Source: an uncultured Clostridia bacterium | Lineage (GTDB): Bacteria > Bacillota > Clostridia > RUG12999 | DNA: 64,000 nucleotides | NCBI GenBank assembly: GCA_934792465.1 | Contig: CAKVOK010000010.1 | Location: 1 to 64,000, forward strand | Direction of reading: 5' to 3' | Shown: in pieces, positions 53,782 through 63,398 of the stretch | Layout: every line of letters begins with the position of its first letter | Numbering within the stretch: the first letter of the stretch is position 1 | Made by a program: the position numbers and the translations under genes | The notes under the pieces: generated by a model | Seen by the model: only the letters and a program-made list of their open reading frames with translations | The model's database searches: none | Told to the model about the DNA's origin: nothing

Positions 53782-55591
53782 TTTTTATACCTCCGTTATT
53801 TTCCGGTCTTACAAGACACGTGTTTTTATATCCTATTAAATCTTCTCGCCCGGCGAGCCTGAGCGCTTTGCGCACAAGGTCGGCATTTTCCGGACGGGTA
53901 AATTGCAAAAGTGCTCTTTGCATACGCTTTTCTTCTTTTGATTTCGCAACATATACCTCCGTCATTGTACGTGGGTCAAGTCCCGTGTAGTACATACAAG
54001 TTGATATTGTTCCGGGAGTCGGGTAAAAATCCTGCACCTGCTGAGGATTCAAATGCTCTTTTTTCAGATATTGCGCCAGAGTTACCGCCGATTTGAGCGT
54101 GCTTCCGGGGTGGCTCGACATCAGATACGGTACGAGATATTGCTCTTTGCCTATCTCTTTATTGATTCTGTAATATTTTTCGCAGAATTTGTTGTATACT
54201 TCCACCTTGGGTTTGCCCATTTTGCTCAAAACCTCCGGGCAGACGTGTTCGGGCGCAACTTTCAGCTGCCCGCTTATGTGATGCTCGCACAGCTCATACA
54301 AAAATTCATCGGATTTATCCGCCATTATATAGTCAAATCTAAGTCCAGAACGGACGAATACTTTTTTGACGCCCTGAATCGCACGAAGCTTCCGCAAAAG
54401 TTCCAGGTAATCCTTGTGTGATACGTCCATATTCGGGCATACGTCCGGATATAGACACTGACGGTTTTCGCATACGCCGAATTTAAGCTGCTTTTTGCAG
54501 GCGGGAAATCTGAAATTTGCGGACGGTCCGCCAACGTCATGGATATATCCTTTGAAATCGGGGTGTCGGACAAGCTTTTCCGCTTCCGCAATAATTGATT
54601 CGTGGCTTCTGCTTTGCACGATTCTGCCCTGGTGAAACGCCAGCGCACAGAAATTGCAGCCGCCGAAGCAGCCTCTTGCGCTTATCAGGCTGAACTGTAC
54701 TTCGTTTATAGCCGGAACACCGCCGTATTTTTCGTACATCGGGTGGTATCGGCGCTCAAACGGAAGTGAGAATACTTCGTCAAGTTCTTCCCTTGAAAGA
54801 GGCATTTGCGGCTTGTTCTGCACAAGGTATCTTCCGGCACATTCCTGCACCACTGTTTTTCCCCGTATCGGGTCGTTATTTTTATACTGAATACGGACAG
54901 AATCCGCATATTTGCGTTTGTCGCTTTTAACTTCTTTGAATGACGGACATTCTTCGTAATCGATTATGCCGTCGAGGGTTTTTGCTATATATGCCGTGCC
55001 GTCGAGATATGTAATCTGCGATACGTCATACCCGGCATTAAGTGCGTCGGCATATTCTGCGATACACCGCTCGCCCATGCCGTACATCAGAAGGTCTGCG
55101 CCGCAGTCGAAAAGTATCGAACGGCGCACATTGTTATCCCAGTAATCGTAGTGAGCGTATCTGCGCAGGCTTGCCTCGATACCGCCTACGGCAATCGGAA
55201 TATCTCCGTAAGCTTCCCGTATTCTGTTGCAATATACTATAGTCGCCCTATCGGGTCTTTTGCCGGCAGCACCGCCGGGGCTGTACAAATCCTCACTGCG
55301 CCTGTGCTTTGCCACGCTGTAATGTGCGACCATGGTATCTATATTTCCTGCGGAAACCAGAAATCCGAGCCGAGGTCTGCCGAATCTTTTAAAATCCTCT
55401 GCGGATTTAAAATTCGGCTGTGCCAATATTGCCACCTTATATCCGTGCGATTCGAGTACTCTCGACAGAATCGCCGCCGCAAACGAGGGGTGGTCTACAT
55501 ATGCGTCCCCGCTGACAAAAACGAAATCCGGCTGAACCCAGCCTCTTGCTTCCATATCGCTTGCCGTAACGGGTAAAAAATTATTTTCCAT
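53693..55591 (-). CDS. YgiQ-family radical SAM protein
   Basis: A 632-aa protein of the YgiQ family (UPF0313). The radical SAM cluster motif C-x3-C-x2-C is in [14 protein letters not shown] (about residues 305-315) and is preceded by the family N-terminal domain. The C-terminal tail (about the last 30 residues) is very Lys/Arg-rich and is encoded over the beginning of folD. No defined substrate is known to me. It overlaps ftsK by 11 nt upstream. Confidence 0.9.
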   Translation of the reverse strand: MENNFLPVTASDMEARGWVQPDFVFVSGDAYVDHPSFAAAILSRVLESHGYKVAILAQPNFKSAEDFKRFGRPRLGFLVSAGNIDTMVAHYSVAKHRRSEDLYSPGGAAGKRPDRATIVYCNRIREAYGDIPIAVGGIEASLRRYAHYDYWDNNVRRSILFDCGADLLMYGMGERCIAEYADALNAGYDVSQITYLDGTAYIAKTLDGIIDYEECPSFKEVKSDKRKYADSVRIQYKNNDPIRGKTVVQECAGRYLVQNKPQMPLSREELDEVFSLPFERRYHPMYEKYGGVPAINEVQFSLISARGCFGGCNFCALAFHQGRIVQSRSHESIIAEAEKLVRHPDFKGYIHDVGGPSANFRFPACKKQLKFGVCENRQCLYPDVCPNMDVSHKDYLELLRKLRAIQGVKKVFVRSGLRFDYIMADKSDEFLYELCEHHISGQLKVAPEHVCPEVLSKMGKPKVEVYNKFCEKYYRINKEIGKEQYLVPYLMSSHPGSTLKSAVTLAQYLKKEHLNPQQVQDFYPTPGTISTCMYYTGLDPRTMTEVYVAKSKEEKRMQRALLQFTRPENADLVRKALRLAGREDLIGYKNTCLVRPENNGGIKNDDFRRKKGFGKNKSRSGERSGSVKRKRH

Positions 55592-57893
55592 TTTGTTTCT
55601 CCATCATTTCGTCAAACTGCTGGCGTGTCATTGTGAGCGTTCTCGGTTTGTTGCTTCCGTCGTAAGTGGAAATTACGTTTCGCTTGTCCAGCATATCTAT
55701 GAGCCGTCCGGCTCTCGCATATCCCACTTTAAGGCGTCTTTGGAGCATGGAAGCCGAAACCTGCCCGAGTTCAAATGCAATCTCTGCCGCTTCCGTGAAG
55801 AGTGCGTCGTCCGAATCGGTGTCCTCAACAGCCGGCACAGGGGCGCTGCTGCCTTCAATTTCGCTCATAATATCATCGTTGTATGCTGCAGCGGTCTGCG
55901 ATTTAATATAATTAACTATGTTTTCGACGTCTGTGTCGGATACAAACGCACCCTGTACACGGTTCGGATTTGAGCTTCCGGCAAGCATCATGAGCATATC
56001 GCCTTTGCCGACAAGCTTTTCCGCTCCGCTTGTATCGAGAATCGTCCTCGAATCCGTTGAACTTGATACCGCAAACGATATTCTGGACGGTATGTTCGCC
56101 TTTATAACGCCGGTTATAACGTCAACAGACGGTCTTTGCGTAGCAACTACAAGGTGCATACCGGCGGCTCTCGCCTTTTGCGCAATACGGCAGATATAAT
56201 CCTGAACTTCACCGGGTGCTACCATCATAAGGTCGGCAAGCTCGTCTATTATTATTACAATCTGCGGAAGTACCGTTCCGCCCTCGTCACGCATTTTCTT
56301 GTTGTAGCCTTTCAAATCACGCACCATATGGTCGGCGAATTTGAGGTATCTTTCTTCCATTTCTTTAACTGCCCAGCAGAGTGCGCCGGCAGCTTTTTTC
56401 GGGTCGGTCACAACGGGTATGAGCAGATGAGGTATGCCGTTGTACGAGCCAAGCTCCACGACCTTCGGGTCTACCATAACGAGCTTCACCTCGTCCGGCT
56501 TTGCTTTATACAAAATACTTGTAATAATCGTATTTATGCATACACTCTTACCGGAGCCCGTGGCACCGGCAATGAGCAAATGCGGAGTTTTGGCAATATC
56601 CATTACAACCGTGCTGCCGTTTATATCACGGCCTACGGCTACGGCAAGCTTGGACGGATGATTTTTAAATTCCGGAGTTTCAAGCATTGTACGCATATAT
56701 ACGGTGGTTACCGTATCATTGGAAACTTCTATGCCGATGCAGCCCGGCAATACTTCGATTCTTACGTTGCTCGCCGGCAGGCGCAGCGCAATATCACGGT
56801 CGAGTGCCGTAATCTTGTTTACCTTGATACCCTCGGCGGGCAAAACCTCGTATCTTGTAACGCTCGAACCTCTCGTTATATTCGTAACTCTTGCCTGTAT
56901 TCCGAAGCTTTCGAGAATATCCACCAGTTTTGCGGCACTTTCTTTCAGCTGTGCCAGGTTTCCGCCGGTATGTACTTTCGGCGCTTCACTCAAAAGCGGA
57001 GTTTCGGGCATTTTGTAATTGTCGTATAAATGCTCGTCCACGATTTCGCCGTCGTCGTTTATCTTAACCGGTTCTGTTTCCGTCGGTTCTTCGTTCGGCA
57101 CTTCGGCAGATTCGGTGGTTTTTTCTTTGTGCTTTTCCTGCTTCGGCTCGGGCATAGGCTTTTCCGCCGCCTGCTCAAGCTCCGAATTTGTATCTTTAAT
57201 TACTATATTGTCTTTCCAGTTGTAATCTTCCAGCTGATGCTCCGGCGGCTGTTCTTCACGCTTTTTCTTTTCTTTTTTAGGATTGCTCGCAGGTGCGGGA
57301 ACTTCTTCGTCATATTCGCTCGCTGTAAACATTCCCTCTTTTATGTCCAAAGCGATTGTTTTAAAACCAAGCAATACTTTTTTGATTCCGGTAATAACGG
57401 AAAATTGGAATATTACAACGACCATAATCGCAAGAAGCGCAAACGCTATAACGAAGCTTCCCAGTCCGCCGAACAAAATGAAAAGTCCTTCGCCTGCCGC
57501 TCCGAATACTCCGCCGGAAAATCCGCTTTGCCCGGCAAGATAAGCGCCATTTATTCCTCCGTTTATTTTGTCGTTTCCTATTCTGTATATAAGATGAAGA
57601 ATTACGGAGCAGATGAACGGCAGAAGCAATATCATGGACGTTCTGAGTTTCTTAAGCTTCTGCATGAAAAGAGCGGCAGCACCGCCTGCCAGCAGGCACA
57701 ACGGAGTTATATATGCCGCACTCCCGAAAAGACCGGTGAAGATATTCAGCATCCATTTGCCGAAAAGTCCGCACCACGGCGTCCATATGCTCAATACAAA
57801 CAAAATGCCGAACGCTATGAAAACTATCGGTATTACATTTACTCCCTGCTGCGGCTTTGCGGCAGCCTTTCTTCTGACAACTTTCTTTGCCAT
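55581..57893 (-). CDS. DNA translocase FtsK/SpoIIIE
   Basis: A 770-aa DNA pump. Four N-terminal membrane helices (about 20-170) anchor it at the septum. A charged linker (about 190-300) leads to the RecA-like motor with Walker A GATGSGKS (about 440-447) and [10 protein letters not shown], and a C-terminal winged-helix gamma domain (about 690-755) for KOPS/SRS recognition. Its size fits SpoIIIE/SftA-like proteins. It moves chromosomes through closing septa at division or sporulation. It heads a four-gene operon. Confidence 0.95.
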   Translation of the reverse strand: MAKKVVRRKAAAKPQQGVNVIPIVFIAFGILFVLSIWTPWCGLFGKWMLNIFTGLFGSAAYITPLCLLAGGAAALFMQKLKKLRTSMILLLPFICSVILHLIYRIGNDKINGGINGAYLAGQSGFSGGVFGAAGEGLFILFGGLGSFVIAFALLAIMVVVIFQFSVITGIKKVLLGFKTIALDIKEGMFTASEYDEEVPAPASNPKKEKKKREEQPPEHQLEDYNWKDNIVIKDTNSELEQAAEKPMPEPKQEKHKEKTTESAEVPNEEPTETEPVKINDDGEIVDEHLYDNYKMPETPLLSEAPKVHTGGNLAQLKESAAKLVDILESFGIQARVTNITRGSSVTRYEVLPAEGIKVNKITALDRDIALRLPASNVRIEVLPGCIGIEVSNDTVTTVYMRTMLETPEFKNHPSKLAVAVGRDINGSTVVMDIAKTPHLLIAGATGSGKSVCINTIITSILYKAKPDEVKLVMVDPKVVELGSYNGIPHLLIPVVTDPKKAAGALCWAVKEMEERYLKFADHMVRDLKGYNKKMRDEGGTVLPQIVIIIDELADLMMVAPGEVQDYICRIAQKARAAGMHLVVATQRPSVDVITGVIKANIPSRISFAVSSSTDSRTILDTSGAEKLVGKGDMLMMLAGSSNPNRVQGAFVSDTDVENIVNYIKSQTAAAYNDDIMSEIEGSSAPVPAVEDTDSDDALFTEAAEIAFELGQVSASMLQRRLKVGYARAGRLIDMLDKRNVISTYDGSNKPRTLTMTRQQFDEMMEKQNGK

Positions 57894-57929
57894 CCGTATT
57901 CAATCCTTTCAAATAATTACATATTTATT

Positions 57930-57958
57930 AGTATATCACAAATTGCACGAATTGTCAA
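57930..57958 (-). promoter_or_regulatory. Promoter of the ftsK-ygiQ-folD operon
   Basis: On the minus strand TTGACA (57958-57953), 17 bp, TATACT (57935-57930), 36 nt before the start of ftsK. Confidence 0.82.
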
Positions 57959-58061
57959 TTTGTTTGATTAATTATTCACGGAAAAAGCGAATTTGCAAAA
58001 AATGATTTTACGGTTCGGCGTTTGCTGTTTTTTTACAAGTAAAATTATTTTCTGCAAATCA

Positions 58062-58090
58062 TTGACAAAATTCCGGCTTTATGCTATAAT
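58062..58090 (+). promoter_or_regulatory. Promoter of the TetR-tad operon
   Basis: TTGACA (58062-58067), 17 bp, TATAAT (58085-58090). Just after the start region, ACCGAACGGTCGG (about 58109-58121) contains CCGA/TCGG and ACCG/CGGT half-sites and is a candidate TetR operator. Confidence 0.82.
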
Positions 58091-58146
58091 ATTATTTGGA
58101 AAAATTAACCGAACGGTCGGGAAAAATTCGGTAAAGGGCGGGATTG

Positions 58147-58716
58147 ATGTTGTCGGAGCAAAGCAGAGAATGCAAAAAACGAAAAATGCTCGAAAAATGT
58201 TTTGAGCTTTTTGTAAAAAAGGGGCTTGAAAATACAAGTTTAAATGATTTGGCAGCATATTGCAAGACCTATAAAGCAGCATTATATAATTATTTTAAGT
58301 CGAAAGACGAAATTATATTGGAAGCCGCAATGATGTATATGAAAACGTTGGATGAGATGTTTAAAAAGGAATTTACAAATCCAAGGCCGACTATAGAAGA
58401 AGCACTCAAAAGAGGGTTTGAAGTGATTTGCGGACAGCGGAGCGAATTGAGATATATTTATCAGGTTATATCAAGCCCGAAATACGGCAGAACAAGCAGA
58501 GAAGAATTGTCGGTTATTTATTCAAAATATTTTGAATATTCCGAAACTTTTGCGGAATTTTACGGTGTAGACCACAGCAAATTCAGACCGTATTTTCTTT
58601 TATTTGTGGCTACGGTGCATGATTATTGTCTGTGGGAAAACGACGGCTTGGTCGATGAAAAGCTTAGATTTATTTACGAAAGAGTATCAACACTCGGTAT
58701 TAAAAAAGGTGTGTGA
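58147..58716 (+). CDS. TetR-family regulator heading the tad operon
   Basis: A 189-aa TetR protein with the HTH at about residues 20-50 (KGLENTSLNDLAAYCKTYKAALYNYFKSKDEIILEA). The C-terminal domain is unassigned. It is 22 nt upstream of the tadZ-like gene and co-directional, so it is probably co-transcribed and controls the pilus operon; the ligand is unknown. A GGGCGGG precedes the ATG at 58147. Confidence 0.9.
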   Translation: MLSEQSRECKKRKMLEKCFELFVKKGLENTSLNDLAAYCKTYKAALYNYFKSKDEIILEAAMMYMKTLDEMFKKEFTNPRPTIEEALKRGFEVICGQRSELRYIYQVISSPKYGRTSREELSVIYSKYFEYSETFAEFYGVDHSKFRPYFLLFVATVHDYCLWENDGLVDEKLRFIYERVSTLGIKKGV

Positions 58717-58738
58717 ATTTCGGAAAGAGGTGTTTGAA

Positions 58739-59827
58739 ATGGCAAAAATTAATATTATAATTGCCGATTCGGATGAACTGTATCTGAATCATTTGACGAA
58801 TTATTTAATTGAACATAACAATACTTTTCAAGTATGCTCCTTTACCGCAAAGGAGGCATTAACCGCTTATCTTGCGGATAAATCACATAAGACGGATATT
58901 ATTGCGTTTTCGGAAGATTTGATGAACGAAGATATTGCGGCTGCCGATATTCCGGTGAAAATATTACTGTCCGACGGCAGCTTTTCATCATTGACGGAGT
59001 ATGAGTCCGTGAACAAATTTCAGAAAACCAATAAATTTATAAATGATATATTGATGATTTATGCGGAAAAAAGCGGCAGAGTCGAAGCTGTTTCCCTCGG
59101 TGATAAAAATACAAAGATTATCGGCTTTTATTCACCTGTCGGAGGAGTCGGAAAAACGACCGTTGCTTTGGGGACGGCATATGCATTGGCAATGCAGGGC
59201 AAAAAAGTATTCTATTTGAATGCCGAAAAAATTAATTCTACTGTCGAAATCCTGAACAGAGGCGAAACGGGAAATTTTTCGGATGTTTACCTGGCACTTA
59301 AAACAAAAGGTGCTAATGTAGGTCTTAGAATCATGGCAAATAAATATACTGATAGTGAAAGCAACATTTCATATATAAATCCTGCGGAGAGTTCTTTGGA
59401 AATAAATGAGCTGACGGAAGATGAATTTAAAAGACTTGTTGCGGAATTTGAAAAATTAGGGGAATTCGATATTGTTATAATAGATTTTGACAGCGATTTC
59501 TCAAAAGAGAAGATATCGATGCTCGAAACGTGCGACAGAATAATAGTTCCGTTTACAGACGAAAGCATTTCTCTTTCAAAAATTAAATTGTTTGCCAGAG
59601 AATTGGGAATGTATGATGAGTTGAGCAATATCGGCAATAAATCAATATTTGTTTTAAACAAGGCAAATCAGCAAAGCGATGCAATATTGCGAAACAGCAA
59701 TGTTGATGACTTTTTGGAAACGAAAGCATGTGTATTTGCTTCGCCCGTATTCAGTGAAACAAGAAATATTTTTCATTCGGGCAATAATGTACTCTCGGCA
59801 CTTTCGAGCATAATTGAGTGTATTTAA
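58739..59827 (+). CDS. tadZ: TadZ/CpaE-like ATPase
   Basis: A 362-aa protein: an N-terminal receiver-like domain (about 1-115) without a clear phosphorylation site, then a MinD/ParA-type ATPase with SPVGGVGKTT. The lysine that normally opens the deviant Walker A (KGGVGKT) is replaced by Val, as in atypical TadZ proteins. TadZ marks the pole and recruits the pilus machinery. The start has GAAAGAGG 8 nt upstream; a longer frame into the tetR gene is rejected. Confidence 0.85.
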   Translation: MAKINIIIADSDELYLNHLTNYLIEHNNTFQVCSFTAKEALTAYLADKSHKTDIIAFSEDLMNEDIAAADIPVKILLSDGSFSSLTEYESVNKFQKTNKFINDILMIYAEKSGRVEAVSLGDKNTKIIGFYSPVGGVGKTTVALGTAYALAMQGKKVFYLNAEKINSTVEILNRGETGNFSDVYLALKTKGANVGLRIMANKYTDSESNISYINPAESSLEINELTEDEFKRLVAEFEKLGEFDIVIIDFDSDFSKEKISMLETCDRIIVPFTDESISLSKIKLFARELGMYDELSNIGNKSIFVLNKANQQSDAILRNSNVDDFLETKACVFASPVFSETRNIFHSGNNVLSALSSIIECI

Positions 59828-59841
59828 GGCGGTGAAACCGA

Positions 59842-61077
59842 ATGATAGAAAATATTTCGGAGTATATACAGGAAATAAGAAATATGGTTTCAAACAGACT
59901 GGATTTAACAAGGGATTTGTCCGATGATGAAATCAGAGAGGTTATTTCGCAGGTAATAGCTGAAAAATCTCACGAAAAATATCTTTCGCTGTCGGAAAAG
60001 AAATCTGTTATGGACGGTGTGTTTAATTCAATGAGGGGTCTTGATGTTTTGCAGCCGCTGGTTGACGACCCCACAGTGACGGAAATAATGATTAACGGAC
60101 CTGATGATATTTTTATAGAACAAGACGGTAAATTGTTTAAAAAAAATATATCGTTCGGCTCAAACGAAAAACTGGAAAACGTTATTCAGAATATAGTTGC
60201 GAAAGTAAACAGAACCGTAAACGAATCGACGCCTATTGTCGATGCCCGGTTGAAAGACGGTTCGCGTGTTAATGTAGTGTTGCCTCCGATTGCTCTAAAC
60301 GGTCCTACGGTTACGATACGAAAATTTCCGGAGAATCCAATGACTGTTGAACAGCTTATTGCGTACAAATCAATTACGCCCGAGGTTGCGGAGTTTTTGG
60401 AAAGGCTTGTAAAGGCAAAATATAACATATTTATAAGCGGAGGTACGGGCTCGGGAAAGACAACATTTCTTAATGCTATGTCAAATTTTATACCTCATGA
60501 TGAACGTGTTATCACTATAGAAGACTCGGCGGAATTGCAGATACGCAGCGTTGACAATCTTGTTCGCATGGAAACACGTAATGCCAATATGGAGGGCAAG
60601 GGTGAGATAACGATAAGAGATTTGATTAAATCTTCTTTAAGAATGCGCCCGGAACGTATCGTAGTCGGCGAGGTTCGAGGTCCGGAAGCTCTTGATATGC
60701 TCCAAGCTATGAATACGGGTCATGACGGTTCTTTGTCAACAGGACATTCAAACTCGGCAAGAGATATGCTTTCGCGTCTTGAAACAATGGTTTTGACAGG
60801 TGCACAAATTCCGCTGGAAGCAATCAGACAGCAGATAGCTTCGGCAGTGGATATTATAATACAGCTTTCCAGACTTCGGGATAAATCAAGAAGGACTATG
60901 GAAATAACAGAGGTTTTGGGATATGAGGACGGAGAGATAAAACTGAATCCTATATTTAGGTTTGTTGAAACGGGCGAGGATGAAAATCATAAAATCATAG
61001 GCAAACTGACAAGGACGGAAAATAAAATGGTGAATGTGCAAAAATTTTTGTCGGCGGGATTGCCGGATGAAATTTAA
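59842..61077 (+). CDS. tadA: TadA/CpaF-type secretion ATPase
   Basis: A 411-aa type II/IV secretion ATPase. Walker A GGTGSGKT is at residues 200-207, followed by an Asp box (TIEDSAELQI), a Walker B region (RIVVGEVRGPEALD) and a His box (TGHDGSLSTGHSNS). It drives pilus assembly for the Flp-type pilin at 62935. It starts 14 nt after the tadZ-like gene. Confidence 0.94.
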   Translation: MIENISEYIQEIRNMVSNRLDLTRDLSDDEIREVISQVIAEKSHEKYLSLSEKKSVMDGVFNSMRGLDVLQPLVDDPTVTEIMINGPDDIFIEQDGKLFKKNISFGSNEKLENVIQNIVAKVNRTVNESTPIVDARLKDGSRVNVVLPPIALNGPTVTIRKFPENPMTVEQLIAYKSITPEVAEFLERLVKAKYNIFISGGTGSGKTTFLNAMSNFIPHDERVITIEDSAELQIRSVDNLVRMETRNANMEGKGEITIRDLIKSSLRMRPERIVVGEVRGPEALDMLQAMNTGHDGSLSTGHSNSARDMLSRLETMVLTGAQIPLEAIRQQIASAVDIIIQLSRLRDKSRRTMEITEVLGYEDGEIKLNPIFRFVETGEDENHKIIGKLTRTENKMVNVQKFLSAGLPDEI

Positions 61078-61116
61078 CACGCAAAAGATTGCGTATAAAA
61101 AGGTGGGGACTGAAAT

Positions 61117-61914
61117 ATGGCATTGTTTAAAAAATCGGAGAAAGCGGAAATGAAAGAACGTGAAGACGGTTTAACGGATTATGACATATATGTTATGAAC
61201 AAGAATGAAAGGATGTTTTATATCATTCTTGCATATGTCGTTATATTTATAGTCGGATATATTTTTTATGAAAACATTATTTTGGCAGCGCTGCTTGGCT
61301 TATTGGCATTTAAATTCCCTAAAATGAGGACGGGTCAGATAATTAAATCAAGAAAAAACGCATTAAGTATTCAGTTTAAAGATTGGCTGTATTCGCTGTC
61401 ATCATCTATGTCTGCGGGGCGATCCATAGAAATGGCATTCAAAGAATCGTATAAGGATTTGGAAATTATTTATACAAACCCGGAAACGCCGATAATGAAA
61501 GAGCTTCAGCATATGATAAGGCGTCTTGAAATGAACGAAACGGTCGAGGATGTCGTTCATGAATTTGCGGAAAGAACACATATAGAGGACATTATGAATT
61601 TTGCCGATGTAATTAAGATAAGTAAGAGAAGCGGCGGAAATCTTGTAGAGGTAATCAGAAGCACTTCAAATGTTATAGGGGATAAAATAGAAACAAAAGC
61701 GGATATTGAAACCACTATTTCGGGGAAAAAATTTGAATCGAGGATTCTTTGCTGTATGCCTGTTGTCATGGTGGCGATTTTGACGGCAACCTCCTATGAT
61801 TATATGGAAAAGGTATTCACGACCTTGATAGGGCATGTTGTAATGACGATTTCAATAGTGATGTTTGTTGCGGCATTTTTTATAGGTGAAAAAATAATGG
61901 ATATAGAGGTGTGA
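61117..61914 (+). CDS. tadB: TadB-like inner-membrane platform protein
   Basis: A 265-aa protein with the type II secretion F domain (about 110-225) and membrane helices at about 35-70 and at the C-terminus (200-225, 235-260). Typical sequence: SLSSSMSAGRSIEMAF and FADVIKISKRSGGNLVEVI. With TadC it forms the platform that TadA turns. Start behind AAGGTGGGG. Confidence 0.9.
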   Translation: MALFKKSEKAEMKEREDGLTDYDIYVMNKNERMFYIILAYVVIFIVGYIFYENIILAALLGLLAFKFPKMRTGQIIKSRKNALSIQFKDWLYSLSSSMSAGRSIEMAFKESYKDLEIIYTNPETPIMKELQHMIRRLEMNETVEDVVHEFAERTHIEDIMNFADVIKISKRSGGNLVEVIRSTSNVIGDKIETKADIETTISGKKFESRILCCMPVVMVAILTATSYDYMEKVFTTLIGHVVMTISIVMFVAAFFIGEKIMDIEV

Positions 61915-61916
61915 CA

Positions 61917-62858
61917 ATGAGTGTTATAAAAATAATTATAACGGCGGTATCGGGTATATTTTTGGCGATTGCGGCTGTGATTATTCTTTTAAATAACAAA
62001 TGCGGCAAAGAAATATATGCAGAATATCGCAACTATCTGACAAAAGAGGATTGCGCACTTAAAGATTATATACATATCGGTTTGATGCTTAATGCAAAAA
62101 TAAATTTGTATAAATATATGCCGGAAATATTGGTAACCGAAATGCGAAAATATAATGTCTCGATTAAAAATAAGATTACGGAGCTTTACGGCATAAAGCA
62201 ATCTGATTTTTACGGCGAGGTACATTCGGCGGAAAAGTGGTTGTATTCATTGCTCTGCTTTGCTTTGTGTTCGCTGTTTTCGCTTGCGGTCATATTAAAC
62301 AACGGAGATATATCCACAAGTGCCGTTTTGCTCGGTGCGGCAATAATAGGGGCTGTAGGGCTGCCGTTTTTGGCTGATTATGAGCTTAATTCAAAGATAG
62401 AGAAAAGACGGATGTCAATTCAACTTGAGTTCCCTGATTTTGTAAATACATTGATTTTGTTAGTGAATGCGGGAATGACAATTCCGAAGGCTTGGGAAAA
62501 GATTGTTGGCGAAAGCAAAAAAACAACGCCGTTATATACGGAGCTAAGGGTTTGTCTTGCGGAAATCGGTGCGGGAAAAAGCGAAACCGTGGCATACGAA
62601 GAGTTCGGCAGACGCTGTAAGGTGAAAGAAGTAGTAAAATTTGTTTCTGTTATAATTCTTAATTTGAGGAAAGGCGGCAGTGAGGTTGTATCGGCGTTAA
62701 AGCTGCAATCCGCCGAATGCTGGGAAATGCGAAAGGCGACAGCCAAAAGATTGGGAGAAAAGGCTTCAAGCAAGCTTATGCTTCCTATGGGAATAATGCT
62801 TTTGGGTATTATGCTGATAACGGTGCTGCCGGCTGTTCTGGCACTTATGTCTATGTGA
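61917..62858 (+). CDS. tadC: TadC-like inner-membrane platform protein
   Basis: A 313-aa type II secretion F-domain protein with helices at the N-terminus, about 108-155 and the C-terminus. F-domain features: FVNTLILLVNAGMTIPKAWEKI and FVSVIILNLRKGGSEVVSALKL. The ATG at 61917 follows GAGGTG; a GTG at 61911 would overlap tadB by 4 nt. Confidence 0.9.
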   Translation: MSVIKIIITAVSGIFLAIAAVIILLNNKCGKEIYAEYRNYLTKEDCALKDYIHIGLMLNAKINLYKYMPEILVTEMRKYNVSIKNKITELYGIKQSDFYGEVHSAEKWLYSLLCFALCSLFSLAVILNNGDISTSAVLLGAAIIGAVGLPFLADYELNSKIEKRRMSIQLEFPDFVNTLILLVNAGMTIPKAWEKIVGESKKTTPLYTELRVCLAEIGAGKSETVAYEEFGRRCKVKEVVKFVSVIILNLRKGGSEVVSALKLQSAECWEMRKATAKRLGEKASSKLMLPMGIMLLGIMLITVLPAVLALMSM

Positions 62859-62934
62859 ATTGGTTACGGTTAAAACTTTGTTTTGATAAAAAACAAAATT
62901 TAATAAAACATTGCAGGGAAAGGGGGAAATAAAT

Positions 62935-63129
62935 ATGTTAAAGAGTTTTCTTAAGGACGAAAGCGGTATGGGAACTATCGAAATCGTTGTTATTATTGCT
63001 ATTTTGGTTGGACTTGCGCTGATTTTCAGAGATGGTATTACAAATTATGTTAATAATCTTATGGATAAGATTTGGGATACCGATCCGGGTGCTACAGACG
63101 GAATGAAGTATGAAAAGAAAACCCCTTAG
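62935..63129 (+). CDS. Flp-type pilin (Flp1-like)
   Basis: A 64-aa type IVb-like prepilin: a short charged leader (MLKSFLKDESGMG) then TIEIVVIIAILVGLALIF with the conserved Glu after the cleavage Gly, and a short hydrophilic tail. AAAGGGGG precedes the start. It is the probable subunit of the pilus made by the tad genes. A prepilin peptidase and TadE/F are not in the window and may lie further on. Confidence 0.9.
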   Translation: MLKSFLKDESGMGTIEIVVIIAILVGLALIFRDGITNYVNNLMDKIWDTDPGATDGMKYEKKTP

Positions 63130-63249
63130 GGTGATATCGTGATAGCAACGGTACTTATCATGGAGATTTTCTCCGGCAGCAATGACAATACATATCGCTC
63201 GGCATATACGGGCGGTATGTATTGAACGGCGGTTATAACGATTGGCAGA

Positions 63250-63310
63250 CATTATTTAATTTTTAAGAAAAGGTGCGGTTTTATTACCTTTGTTTAAAAA
63301 TTAAATAATG
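63250..63310. repeat. Long hairpin between the pilin and TPR genes
   Basis: A perfect 17-bp stem, 63250-63266 against 63294-63310, encloses a second stem AAAGGT/ACCTTT. It lies in a 269-bp gap (63130-63398) without a convincing gene and may terminate or attenuate transcription beyond the highly expressed pilin gene. Confidence 0.65.
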
Positions 63311-63398
63311 CACCGGATTGGTATCTGCGGAGAAATGCATGAAAGGCCGGTCGGAAATTAAGATAAAACATCATATTATTAAATAATGGAGCGGAATT

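Noticed and set aside
56136..57029. 297-aa frame antisense to the ftsK motor domain
   Set aside because: It overlaps the conserved Walker motifs of ftsK and lacks any recognisable domain or ribosome site.
57030..57971. 313-aa frame antisense to ftsK
   Set aside because: The composition is that of a shadow frame and it starts inside the ftsK linker region. The ftsK reading is clear.
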